Source of the DNA: Nitrospira sp.
GTDB taxonomy: Bacteria > Nitrospirota > Nitrospiria > Nitrospirales > Nitrospiraceae
Length of the DNA stretch: 64,000 nucleotides
Direction: 5' to 3'
Assembly (NCBI GenBank): GCA_024331095.1
Contig: JANDJE010000005.1
Location: forward strand, 52,825 to 116,824
Shown here: one piece after another, positions 18,655-27,215 of the stretch
Numbering within the stretch: the stretch's first letter is position 1
Layout of the letters: every line of letters begins with the position of its first letter
The notes under the pieces: model-generated
Database searches by the model: none
Told to the model about the DNA's origin: nothing
What the model saw: only the letters and a program-made list of their open reading frames with translations
Program-made: the position numbers and the translations under genes

Positions 18655-18937
18655 CGGTCGGAGTCTTTCGCAACCTGTTGGCGATCTGACATAGGTGCGG
18701 CACGTCCGCCACAGCCGTCTCTTCATTTCCTCATTAAACCTCTCTAATAGTCGTGGAATTCCGAGACGATGCCGGAGCGTCGTTCTCATCTTCCAATCCA
18801 GCATCCCTTTTGCTGCGTCTGGGAGAGCACAAGCCGACGATCCCTGAATCTTTCGGGCCGTCTTCGGCATCTAAGTAATTAAGAACGGGAAAAAGCGGCA
18901 CACCATGCGCGACCACCACAGAAAAAGAGGTGCTGTG

Positions 18938-20197
18938 ATGCAGAGCAAGGAATTTCGCTTGATGGAAAGCAACGGCCACACCGAGACAGTCGAGGTTGAA
19001 CCGGATACCGATAGTCGGCAAGCCAGCGGCTTGTTGGAGGCGATCGGTCGAGAACGAACAGAATTGCTTCCTCATGATGAAGAATCTCCGACGACCTCCG
19101 AAGAGAGTCGGGGCGCCGGAGCGTTTTTCATGGAGTCACTGTATTTCCGCTCCTTCGGCGAGCGTCCGCTGTTGACTCGGGACGAGGAGGTGGCGATCGC
19201 GAAACGGATCGATGAAGGCACGAGGCGAATTCGGCGGGCGCTGCACCAAGCCGTCAAGTCGCTTAACGGAGCCAAGCAGGTGCCAACGCTGCAAGAGTCT
19301 CTCAAGACGCTACAGTTGGTCAAGCGGCTGAGCGGATTGTCCGCGACGGCGCTTGACGCCGCGGAGCAGGCTCTCGCGGCTGCACTGAAAGCGCCGAGCC
19401 GTGAGACGCGGCTTGCGCCGGCGGTCGAAAAGCAGGTGAAGGCCTCGCTTCAAGAAATCAAGTCCGCGAGAGTCATCCTCGAAAAAGGGAAGGATGAACT
19501 GGTCCGCTGCAACCTCCGTTTGGTCGTGGACATCGCGAAGCACTATACGGGGCGAGGATTGGCGCTGCTTGATCTCGTTCAAGAAGGCAACATCGGCTTA
19601 ATGAAAGCCGCGGAGCGATACCAATATCGAAAAGGGTACAAGTTCAGCACTTACGCGACATGGTGGATCCGGCAGGGCATTACCCGCGCGCTCGCCGACC
19701 AAGCGAGGACGATCCGCGTCCCCGTCCATCAGACCGAAGCCTCTCATCGCATTCTTCGCGTGACCCGCCGGTTGGGGCAACAGTTCGGACGGCCCGCCCG
19801 CCTGGAAGAGGTCGCCGACGCCCTGCGCATGAGGCCCGAACGGCTTCAAGAAACCATGCAGGCGTTTCAAGAACCGGCGGCGCTGGACGCGACGGTCGGC
19901 GACGGAGACACCCAATTCGGCGAGATGATTCCCGATCAGCTTGCGACGCCTCCGGACGCCCACGTTCATCGAGCCGAGCTGACGAAGCAGTTGGACCGAA
20001 TCCTGGGTACGCTCACGCCGAGAGAGCAAACGGTGATTCGTCTCCGGTTCGGCATCGGATACGATGAAGCCAGGACTCTGGAGCAAGTCGGTCAAAACCT
20101 CTCGGTGACACGGGAACGGATCCGCCAAATCGAGGCCAAGGCGCTCAAGAAACTCAAGACACCGGCTATCCGAGAACTGTTCGCGGCCATCAAATAA
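18938..20197 (+). CDS. RNA polymerase sigma-70 family factor (RpoD/RpoS-like)
   Basis: The 419-residue sigma factor shows region 1.2 (SLYFRSFGERPLLTRDEEV), a spacer of about 80 residues, and region 2 (CNLRLVVDIAKHYTGRG, DLVQEGNIGLMKA, FSTYATWWIRQGITRAL). Region 3 and region 4 (LTPREQTVIRLRFG, TRERIRQIEAKALKKLK) follow. It is shorter than a primary RpoD, with no long region 1.1, so it is more likely a group-2 alternative factor. I choose ATG 18938, with AAGAGG eight bases upstream, over the GTG- and ATG-like codons before it. Confidence 0.88.
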   Translation: MQSKEFRLMESNGHTETVEVEPDTDSRQASGLLEAIGRERTELLPHDEESPTTSEESRGAGAFFMESLYFRSFGERPLLTRDEEVAIAKRIDEGTRRIRRALHQAVKSLNGAKQVPTLQESLKTLQLVKRLSGLSATALDAAEQALAAALKAPSRETRLAPAVEKQVKASLQEIKSARVILEKGKDELVRCNLRLVVDIAKHYTGRGLALLDLVQEGNIGLMKAAERYQYRKGYKFSTYATWWIRQGITRALADQARTIRVPVHQTEASHRILRVTRRLGQQFGRPARLEEVADALRMRPERLQETMQAFQEPAALDATVGDGDTQFGEMIPDQLATPPDAHVHRAELTKQLDRILGTLTPREQTVIRLRFGIGYDEARTLEQVGQNLSVTRERIRQIEAKALKKLKTPAIRELFAAIK

Positions 20198-20453
20198 TAG
20201 ACCGACCGGTAACAGACCGGCGTCCTCCGTTATCCCTGAAGGCGGGAGCCTATGCCGGCGCGATGTGGATGGTGCTTCCCCCATGACAACCGGTTATGTC
20301 ACAATGCGAGTGCCTTCTGACCGCATTCTGTTCCGATGTACGCAAGGGATCCCCTCGTACCTTGCTTGCAGCGGGCGACAGTGATTCTTCTCCGTGGACC
20401 GTCACGCGGGCGGTCGAATTGAAACGTCCTTCGCGTGTCGCAGGGGTGCCGAG

Positions 20454-21242
20454 GTGATTCCATCGTCGAGCGTTTTTCATCAGGACGCCCGAGATCCAAA
20501 CGTGGCCGGCCGGTTGCAGAGCGGGACGCTCCTTCTTTTCAAAACACCGATTTCTTACGCCGACGGCTGGATCCTCCAATCACGACTGCATCAAGAGCGC
20601 CTTTGGGACGAGAGACCCGATACGGTCATTATTCTGGAACACGACCCCGTCTATACGCTGGGGCGAAGCACTCGGCCGAACGATCGCCCCAACGACGAAC
20701 GGATTTTGCGCGCAACCGGCGCGGACGTGCAAATCGTCAACCGGGGAGGCTCGGTGACGTTTCATGGTCCAGGCCAGGTGGTCGTGTACCCCATTCTCAA
20801 GACGTCCGTCTATGCGGCCGGACCAAGACGGCTGGTCTGGCTTTTGGAAGAAGTCGTCATTCGTCTTCTCGCCCGTTGGAACATCGAGGGCGACCGTGTG
20901 GCTCAGAAGCCCGGCGTCTGGGTTTTTTCTCCATGTCTTGCGAAAATTGCTTCCATCGGCGTCCGCATCCAGCAGGGTGTCAGTCTGCACGGCTTCGCGC
21001 TGAACGTCGATATGGATCTTTCCCCTTTCGAGCTCATTCGACCGTGCGGTCTCGCGGATTGCCGCATGACCACCATGAGCCGCCTGGGAACCGCGGGCCT
21101 TTCGGTCGCAACGGTCAAACGCGATCTGGCCGAGCTTTTCGGCGAAGTATTCGGCATCGAATGGACTGCGACAGTACAGATTCCAGGCGATCACAGCGAC
21201 GCCTCCGATGAAGTTTCACGGTTCGTATCCTCTCACACGTAG
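20454..21242 (+). CDS. lipB: Octanoyl-(ACP) protein octanoyltransferase LipB
   Basis: The 262-residue enzyme moves octanoate from acyl carrier protein to lipoyl domains, the first step of lipoate synthesis. Motifs: EHDPVYTLGRST, RGGSVTFHGPGQ, the lysine motif KIASIGVRI, GVSLHGFALNV, and the catalytic cysteine in RPCGLADCRM. I start at GTG 20454 with AGGGG seven bases upstream; an upstream GTG at 20394 would add 20 unrelated residues. lipA is not in the window. Confidence 0.94.
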   Translation: MIPSSSVFHQDARDPNVAGRLQSGTLLLFKTPISYADGWILQSRLHQERLWDERPDTVIILEHDPVYTLGRSTRPNDRPNDERILRATGADVQIVNRGGSVTFHGPGQVVVYPILKTSVYAAGPRRLVWLLEEVVIRLLARWNIEGDRVAQKPGVWVFSPCLAKIASIGVRIQQGVSLHGFALNVDMDLSPFELIRPCGLADCRMTTMSRLGTAGLSVATVKRDLAELFGEVFGIEWTATVQIPGDHSDASDEVSRFVSSHT

Positions 21243-21254
21243 CGACGAGGAGTT

Positions 21255-22511
21255 ATGCAGGAGCTCGATACCCATACATTCCGATTGGCGGTGGCGCAAT
21301 TCGACGAGGCGGCGGAGGCTCTGCGCTTGGATCCCAATCTGCGCGAGCGGCTCAAGCTGCCTCAGCGTTCACTGGTGGTCAGCCTTCCGGTCCGCATGGA
21401 CGACGGACGGGTGGAGGTTTTTACCGGCTATCGGGTCCAACACGACTCCTCACGCGGCCCCTCCAAAGGAGGCATTCGCTACCATCCGGATGTGAGCCTC
21501 GGCGAGGTGGCGGCGTTGGCCATGTGGATGACCTGGAAATGTGCCTTGGTCGGCCTCCCCTATGGAGGAGCCAAAGGCGGCATCCGGGTGGCGCCAAAAA
21601 CGTTGTCCCGCTCGGAATTGCAGCGGTTGACCAGGCGATACGCGGCGGAAATCTTTCCGCTCATCGGTCCCGACAAAGACGTCCCGGCTCCGGACGTCGG
21701 AACGGACGCCCAAGTCATGGCGTGGATCATGGACACCTACAGCCAACAGGTCGGCTACGCCGTCCCAGGCGTCGTGACCGGCAAGCCGTTGTCGCTCGGC
21801 GGCAGCCTCGGCCGCGAGGAAGCCACCGGACGCGGAGTCGTGTATGTGGCCATGGAAGCGCTGCGCCATCTTGGGCTATCCATTGACCGCGCAACGGTGG
21901 CGATCCAAGGATTTGGAAACGTCGGCTCTCATACCGCGCGCATCCTGCACCAGCAGGGGGCCCGCGTGGTCGCTGTCAGCGACGTCACCGGGGGACTGTA
22001 TGATCCCAAGGGACTCGACATCCCGGAACTGCTCCGCCGCTATCGCGAAGAAGGGCGGCCCCTCCGGGAAACCAAGCTGGGGGAGCCCATTACCAACGAC
22101 GATCTATTGGAGCTGGACTGTACGATGCTCGTCCCCGCCGCCCTGTCCGAGCAGATCACGGTCAAAAACGCGTCCCGCCTGCGCTGTAAAATTCTCGTCG
22201 AGGGCGCCAATGGTCCGACCACGCTGGACGCCGATCGCATTCTGGTGGAGAAGGGCGTCTTTATCGTTCCGGACATTCTGGCCAATTCCGGCGGCGTCAT
22301 CGTGTCGTATTTCGAGTGGGTGCAGGATCTGCAGCGGTTTTTTTGGAGCGCCGAGGACATCCAGCGGCGGCTTCAAAACCTGATCACTTCGGCCTTTCAC
22401 CGCACGCTCGAATTGTCTCGGAGACAAAAGACGTCGATGCGCATGGCGGCGCTCATAAGCGGAATCGATCAAGTTGCGCAGGCGCATCTCCAGCGAGGCC
22501 TTTATCCATAG
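21255..22511 (+). CDS. gdhA: Glutamate dehydrogenase (Glu/Leu/Phe/Val family)
   Basis: The 418-residue enzyme interconverts glutamate with 2-oxoglutarate and ammonia. Motifs: PSKGGIRYHPDVSLGEV, the catalytic lysine region LPYGGAKGGI, PAPDVGTDAQVMAWI, and the cofactor fold IQGFGNVGSHTARIL. Length fits the hexameric, mid-length GDH group. GAGGAG lies before the ATG. In an ammonia-exposed organism it would serve nitrogen assimilation. Cofactor preference (NAD or NADP) is not readable here. Confidence 0.92.
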   Translation: MQELDTHTFRLAVAQFDEAAEALRLDPNLRERLKLPQRSLVVSLPVRMDDGRVEVFTGYRVQHDSSRGPSKGGIRYHPDVSLGEVAALAMWMTWKCALVGLPYGGAKGGIRVAPKTLSRSELQRLTRRYAAEIFPLIGPDKDVPAPDVGTDAQVMAWIMDTYSQQVGYAVPGVVTGKPLSLGGSLGREEATGRGVVYVAMEALRHLGLSIDRATVAIQGFGNVGSHTARILHQQGARVVAVSDVTGGLYDPKGLDIPELLRRYREEGRPLRETKLGEPITNDDLLELDCTMLVPAALSEQITVKNASRLRCKILVEGANGPTTLDADRILVEKGVFIVPDILANSGGVIVSYFEWVQDLQRFFWSAEDIQRRLQNLITSAFHRTLELSRRQKTSMRMAALISGIDQVAQAHLQRGLYP

Positions 22512-22568
22512 GACGAGGCGAACCGAGCCGGACGACGGCCGGATGCCGATCGGATGCCGGAGGATCCC

Positions 22569-22862
22569 ATGACGAAACAGCAAATCGAGGCTGCATGGAA
22601 CCGGCACTGCCAAGAAGACTGGCCTGTTTTTTCCAGCTCGCATCAAGGTCAACTGATGACCCTGGACACGGTCATCAGCGGCTGTGTGATCTATTATCTC
22701 GATAGTCCGGACGGGCTTGACGACCAGCGCTTGGCCATATTGAAAGACTGTCTGACGGAGCTTGATTCGGTGACGGAGGATCTGGACGCCGCCCCTCTCG
22801 CCTACTTTGTCCGCCTTCGCCGGCTCGGCGAACTGTTGCTGCAGACGGCCGCACAGCCTTAG
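22569..22862 (+). CDS. Hypothetical small cytoplasmic protein
   Basis: The 97-residue product starts MTKQQIEAAWNRH. It has no signal or membrane segment, and its helical tail is rich in Leu and Asp (LKDCLTELDSVTEDLD). GGAGGATCCC precedes ATG 22569; an ATG 15 bases upstream is an alternative. It follows gdhA by 57 bases and may be co-transcribed. I recognise no family. Confidence 0.65.
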   Translation: MTKQQIEAAWNRHCQEDWPVFSSSHQGQLMTLDTVISGCVIYYLDSPDGLDDQRLAILKDCLTELDSVTEDLDAAPLAYFVRLRRLGELLLQTAAQP

Positions 22863-23057
22863 CGTGAGAATCCATGCCGTTCCGACCTTCGTTCCCGTGT
22901 CGTCATGTCTCGCCGAGTCGGTTTCTTGCAGCGGACGCACCTTCTTCTTACAATCCAGTTCATACCGTCGACGGACTGCTCAAGGCCGTTGTCCGCAGGC
23001 ACGGGCAGATTCGCATACAACAGACTGCGCGCCATTAAATTAATTAAGGAGAAGAAC

Positions 23058-23591
23058 ATGGGGAATCGTCATGTAACGAGGGTGGCCGCTTGGTTCATGA
23101 TGGGGATCATGCTCGGCTTGAGCCCCTCGGTTTTTGCGGAGCCGTACGAACTGAGCCAGGACGACGTCATGGAGCCCAAAGGCGTTTCGAGCATGACCGT
23201 GTCTCTGTTCGGAGTCAGACTCGGCGACCCGGAGGCCAAGGCCGTCGAGTCGCTGATGAGCGGGAAAATCTCCGGCGTCAAGGCCGAGCAAGAGGCCAAC
23301 TTTATTTTCCTGATCGATCAACGGAAACCGACGGGACCGATGGCCGGCGTTCGCGTTCAAGACGGAAAAGTCGATCTCATTTTTATCAACAACCGCTTTG
23401 CGTACAAAACGAGAGGCCTCTTCCGCAACGTTTTGAACAGCGACAGTCCGGATGAGATCCGAAAGGTGCTGGGCGTGGAAGACTACGGAGATGAAAACGT
23501 CATGGGAGCCGTTCTGGCCTATGATAAGCAGGGATTTCAAGTCAATTATCTGGGCAAGGATGTGAACGTCGAGTTTGCCCAACCCCGGTAG
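23058..23591 (+). CDS. Hypothetical secreted protein
   Basis: The 177-residue product has a clear signal peptide (MGNRHVTRVAAWFMMGIML…SVFAE). The mature domain is about 150 residues with no cysteines. The text FGVRLGDPEAKAVESLM and GVRVQDGKVDLIFINNRFA suggests a small periplasmic fold used twice, but I do not recognise it. TAAGGAGAAG sits directly before the ATG; the longer frame has no family-like N-terminus. Confidence 0.7.
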   Translation: MGNRHVTRVAAWFMMGIMLGLSPSVFAEPYELSQDDVMEPKGVSSMTVSLFGVRLGDPEAKAVESLMSGKISGVKAEQEANFIFLIDQRKPTGPMAGVRVQDGKVDLIFINNRFAYKTRGLFRNVLNSDSPDEIRKVLGVEDYGDENVMGAVLAYDKQGFQVNYLGKDVNVEFAQPR

Positions 23592-23809
23592 CCGCTCGCC
23601 GTAATCGCGACCTCGTTTCATTCGCCGCACGATGAATGGCCGTGCGGCTCGGAATGTTTCTCTTCCGGCCGCTGTTCGGCCTCTGACTGATGCGACGGCG
23701 GACCTAAGCCGGATGAGAGGGGAGCTTTGCGCGCCTTCGTCAAGCATTCGTCGGCCCCGCCGGCGGGAACGATGGGCGCGACGAAGATCGTCGCAAGCGC
23801 AAGCAGCGA

Positions 23810-24763
23810 CTATCGAGCAGAACCAGTGAGCCGAATGCCGTAATCGATCAGACTTTCAGCCATAATCCAACGACGATTGGAGTTCAGGATCACCAAGAGG
23901 AGATCGTTGCCGTCTTGGGATACTTTGGCGACAAGACAGCGTCCCGCTTTGGAGGTAAATCCGGTCTTGACTCCTTCGACGCCGGGAATGCGCCCCAACA
24001 GGCGATTGGTGTTGTGCAAGAGATATGACCGACGTCCGCTGACGGGCATAATGAGATCCCGCTTCTCGCGAACGAGTTCACGAAACACCGGGTGCCGCAT
24101 GGCGATTTCGCTCAGCTTGGCAAGATCTTCCGCCGTGGAATAGTGATCGGGCGCGTCGAATCCACAGGCGTTGTTGAAATGTGTGTCGTTCAGCCCAAGT
24201 TCGGCGGCCTTGTCGTTCATCAGACGAACGAACTGCGCTTCATCCCCACCGACATGCTCAACGGCCGCCAAACAGGCGTCGTTGGCCGAGACGATCAACA
24301 TGGCTTTGAGCAGATCCTCCAGGCGAAACACTTCGCCCGTTCGCAGTCCAAGGTGGCTCCTGGGCGCGGCGGCGGCGTTCCGGCTGACGGTGGCATATTC
24401 CCCCAGATGTCCTTTTTCAAGGATGACGAGCGCCGACATGATTTTGGTCAAACTGGCGGGAGAGAGCCGTTTGCCCGCCTCGTATTCATAGAGCACTCGA
24501 CCGGACTTGAGGTCTTTTAAGAGCACGCTATGAGCCGGCACCTTTCTCCACGGAAGAGCATGGTGAAAGGACGCGGTTGAATAGACGGTCGTTCTGTTTG
24601 GGGCGACGTTTTGGGGGATGACGTTTTCGGCGTAAGCCAACGCAGACGACAAGAGCGGTAGAAAGAAGCCGAACATCGCAATCCGCGCCATCCGTCCGAG
24701 AGCAGGCGCACATCGATGCATCGGCAAGGAGAAAACGGGGCGTGCCCGAACCTTTTTTCTCAA
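23810..24763 (-). CDS. dacA: D-alanyl-D-alanine carboxypeptidase (PBP5/DacA type)
   Basis: The 317-residue serine peptidase trims the pentapeptide stem of peptidoglycan. The three active-site motifs are visible: SPASLTKIMS (SxxK), VSANDACLA (SxN) and GVKTGFT (KTG). A hydrophobic signal segment precedes the catalytic domain. It has no C-terminal beta domain of the PBP5 kind. AAGGAGG nine bases upstream supports TTG 24763; a GTG at 24784 overlaps the previous stop and has no such site. Confidence 0.9.
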   Translation of the reverse strand: MRKKVRARPVFSLPMHRCAPALGRMARIAMFGFFLPLLSSALAYAENVIPQNVAPNRTTVYSTASFHHALPWRKVPAHSVLLKDLKSGRVLYEYEAGKRLSPASLTKIMSALVILEKGHLGEYATVSRNAAAAPRSHLGLRTGEVFRLEDLLKAMLIVSANDACLAAVEHVGGDEAQFVRLMNDKAAELGLNDTHFNNACGFDAPDHYSTAEDLAKLSEIAMRHPVFRELVREKRDLIMPVSGRRSYLLHNTNRLLGRIPGVEGVKTGFTSKAGRCLVAKVSQDGNDLLLVILNSNRRWIMAESLIDYGIRLTGSAR

Positions 24764-24780
24764 GAACGGACGCCTCCTTA

Positions 24781-24993
24781 TCACAACGATAAGGTTTCCT
24801 GAACCTTTTGCCCTTTGAGTCCGCTGTCGATCACCTTGTGAAAAAACCTCAGCAAATCAGCCAAGTCAATCCAGAATCCACAGTTGATACACCGGGCATG
24901 AATCCGTCGGTTGAGCAACGTGTAATGTCGCTCAACCGTCATGCATCCGTTACACCTGAAACATTGCATTCTTTGAGACGGGCCTTCACTCAT
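24781..24993 (-). CDS. Small protein with a four-cysteine zinc-ribbon-like motif
   Basis: The 70-residue product has CFRCNGC and, 22 residues later, CINCG, a likely zinc or metal knuckle. The C-terminal helix carries WIDLADLLRFFHKV. ATG 24993 overlaps the stop of the preceding small gene (ATGA), so the two are translationally coupled. No function can be assigned. Confidence 0.6.
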   Translation of the reverse strand: MSEGPSQRMQCFRCNGCMTVERHYTLLNRRIHARCINCGFWIDLADLLRFFHKVIDSGLKGQKVQETLSL

Positions 24994-25196
24994 CGAAGTC
25001 GGTTCATGATCAGCGCGACGCACCCGGCGAGCAATCCACCGCCGATCAGCGTGGTGCCGAAATACACAAAGATGTTCGTTTCACCGGCACGCTGGGTTCC
25101 CTCCCACAAATCGCGGACCCCGCCCTGAACCATCAGCACGGAGAGGGTCAGCAGCGCCCCTATCATGAACCACCAAAGAAACGATCGAAGCGCCAT
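24990..25196 (-). CDS. Small membrane protein with two predicted segments
   Basis: The 68-residue product (MALRSFLWWFMIGALL…) has two hydrophobic helices (about residues 4-24 and 40-62) with a short polar loop (RDLWEGTQRAGET). A TTG start at 25235 would add 13 residues; neither start has a convincing ribosome site. It is coupled to the zinc-ribbon gene by overlapping stop and start codons. Function unknown. Confidence 0.5.
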   Translation of the reverse strand: MALRSFLWWFMIGALLTLSVLMVQGGVRDLWEGTQRAGETNIFVYFGTTLIGGGLLAGCVALIMNRLR

Positions 25197-25324
25197 TGTT
25201 GTAATCGCTCGCCATAAGGATAGACTCGCGGGCAACTGTATCGGAGGGTCTTGATGCTGTCAAGCAGAGACGCGCTTGCGTGAAGCGGCGTTTTGCCGCC
25301 GTTCGATGCCCGGACGCTTGATAA

Positions 25325-26515
25325 TTACGACGGTCTTAAGCCGCGATGGAGAAAAATCGAGACGCTCCCGCTTCCGTTGTCCGCAATGGCCAAACCGGGC
25401 TCTTCCGTTCCCGTGGTCGTCGCGCGGAATAATGTGACCGCGAACGGCCCGGCTTGCGTTCGATAATTCCGCGGAGGATAGTGGAACGTCCCGTCGCCTT
25501 TCCCAAAGAGAATGGAGAGGTCGCTTGATTGGAGGTTGACGACGGCCACGTCGACCAGATGGTCTCCGTTGAAATCCCGCGCCAACCCGCAATTGGGTCC
25601 GGCATTGGCTCCGGAATCGCGCCCGGGACGAAACGTCGCGTTCCCGTTGCCCAGCAGCGTGGTGATGCTGTCCTTTTCTCCGTTGATCACCAAGAGATCG
25701 CTCCGCCGGTCGTTGTTGAAATCAGCCAGCGTCACTCCCAACGGTCGCCTGCCGGCCGGGTAGTCTTTAGGGTCTCGAAACGACCCGTCTCCATTGCCGA
25801 GCCAAATCGAGACTCCTTTCGACATGTGGCCGCCGTTTGTGACAATGAGATCGAGCTTCCCATCGCCATCGAGGTCGGACAGCGTAACGGACGTAGGGGT
25901 GTCTCCATACTCATATTGGGCGCCCGGCTTAAACTCGCCGGTCCCGTCGCCGAGAAACACTTTGACCTTGTCGTTGCGCAACGCGACGACCAGATCGAGA
26001 TGCCGATCGCCGTTCAAATCATCGCTCGCAAGAGACACGGGTGCGCGATAGACCGGATAACGAGGACCTTCCGTAAACTTGCCGTTTCCGTGACCAAACA
26101 GGATTTCAATTTCATCTCCCCCCGAACAAGCGAGGGCCACGTCCTCATGGAGGTCGTGATTGAAATCGCCCAAGACAAGCGAGCGCGGTTCCTGGCAAAC
26201 GTGAAGCTGGATCTGATCCTGAAAGGTTCCGTCGCCGTTCCCCAACAAGATGGACAACGTGTTACTCGCAATATTGGTGGTCATAAGGTCGGTGTAGGAA
26301 TCATGGTTGAAATCGGCCGCGGCGACGGCCGTGGGATTCTTCCCGACCTTGTAGCTGGCGAAATAATAAAAAAGATCGGGAGGGTTGTATTGCTCCGTTT
26401 TGGGGCAACCAATCAAGCCCCCCAGCCCGAGACCGATTACGGCGACCACAAGGTACCGTTTGTATCGTTTGACGGACGGCGCCTTCTTACAGTTCATGTT
26501 TTTTCCGTCGTTCAT
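25325..26515 (-). CDS. FG-GAP/VCBS-repeat lipoprotein
   Basis: The 396-residue protein has a lipobox LIGC near residue 37, followed by about seven beta-propeller blades. The first six carry Ca-binding-type loops (DFNHDSYTD, DFNHDLHED, DLNGDRHLD, DLDGDGKLD, DFNNDRRSD, DFNGDHLVD) and GNGDGTF-like turns; the last is degenerate. Such propellers bind proteins or sugars at the cell surface. I start at ATG 26515, because the extended frame upstream would displace the lipobox. Confidence 0.8.
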   Translation of the reverse strand: MNDGKNMNCKKAPSVKRYKRYLVVAVIGLGLGGLIGCPKTEQYNPPDLFYYFASYKVGKNPTAVAAADFNHDSYTDLMTTNIASNTLSILLGNGDGTFQDQIQLHVCQEPRSLVLGDFNHDLHEDVALACSGGDEIEILFGHGNGKFTEGPRYPVYRAPVSLASDDLNGDRHLDLVVALRNDKVKVFLGDGTGEFKPGAQYEYGDTPTSVTLSDLDGDGKLDLIVTNGGHMSKGVSIWLGNGDGSFRDPKDYPAGRRPLGVTLADFNNDRRSDLLVINGEKDSITTLLGNGNATFRPGRDSGANAGPNCGLARDFNGDHLVDVAVVNLQSSDLSILFGKGDGTFHYPPRNYRTQAGPFAVTLFRATTTGTEEPGLAIADNGSGSVSIFLHRGLRPS

Positions 26516-26724
26516 GAATTCCGCATCGCCTGAAGCTCGATTAGTCAGCCGATCGGCTCTCAACGAGTTCCGTGCGCTCCCTGGCCTAACAAAGCGAAGG
26601 AGATCATGGCTGAGTATACGAGCTGAGTATACGAAAGGGGTCTTTCCCCTGACAATGTGATGACCTTTGAATTTCAGATCGAGATTACGCTAGAATCGGC
26701 TCTCTTTCTTGGAGGAGGAATGCA

Positions 26725-27045
26725 ATGGGTGACACCGTGAAAATCGACATTACCATGTATGGGATCGCAGAAGTGCTGCGTTGGTGCCACGATCGGAACA
26801 AGGGACGCATCGGAGGTGTCGACTCGGCGGGTTTTCAAAAGATGAAGGCGTTGTTGGCCGAAAAACCCTCATCCGGGGATTACTTCACGCTGGATCAATT
26901 TTGGAAGAAAAAGGTCACATTGGAATTGACCGAAGAAGAAGTGGCGACCATCGATCGCTGTCTCTACGATATTCCAAACTTTGAAAACGAACCGCTACCC
27001 CAAATCCGCCACAAGTTCTGGCCCAAACCCACCACGGCTTCCTGA
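26725..27045 (+). CDS. Conserved-looking hypothetical protein
   Basis: The 106-residue cytoplasmic product starts at ATG with GGAGGAGGAATGCA upstream. Features are a helical N-terminal half (MYGIAEVLRWCHDRNKGRIGG) and a polar C-terminus (NFENEPLPQIRHKFW). It has no membrane segment. The strong ribosome site and protein-like composition support it. I recognise no family. Confidence 0.65.
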   Translation: MGDTVKIDITMYGIAEVLRWCHDRNKGRIGGVDSAGFQKMKALLAEKPSSGDYFTLDQFWKKKVTLELTEEEVATIDRCLYDIPNFENEPLPQIRHKFWPKPTTAS

Positions 27046-27144
27046 TTAGCGGCGCAGTCCGCCTCGAATTCCGCTCTCTGATCTTACCTCCCACCGTGGG
27101 GCAGTGCGAGATTTTTCCTGGCGAGAGAGGTCCGCTGAAGTCCG

Positions 27145-27167
27145 TTGAGTTGGGTTGGGTTGGGTTG
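27145..27167 (+). repeat. Short tandem repeat of TTGGG
   Basis: TTGAG is followed by three perfect TTGGG units (27150-27164) and a TTG. The strand therefore has three adjacent GGG runs. It lies between convergent genes, about 50 bases from the PCP_red stop. It could be unstable by slippage or form a G-rich structure. Confidence 0.75.
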
Positions 27168-27215
27168 TATGTTGAAATCGAAGGGCAAAGGCAAGGTCCG
27201 CCCAGCCTTTTCGAC

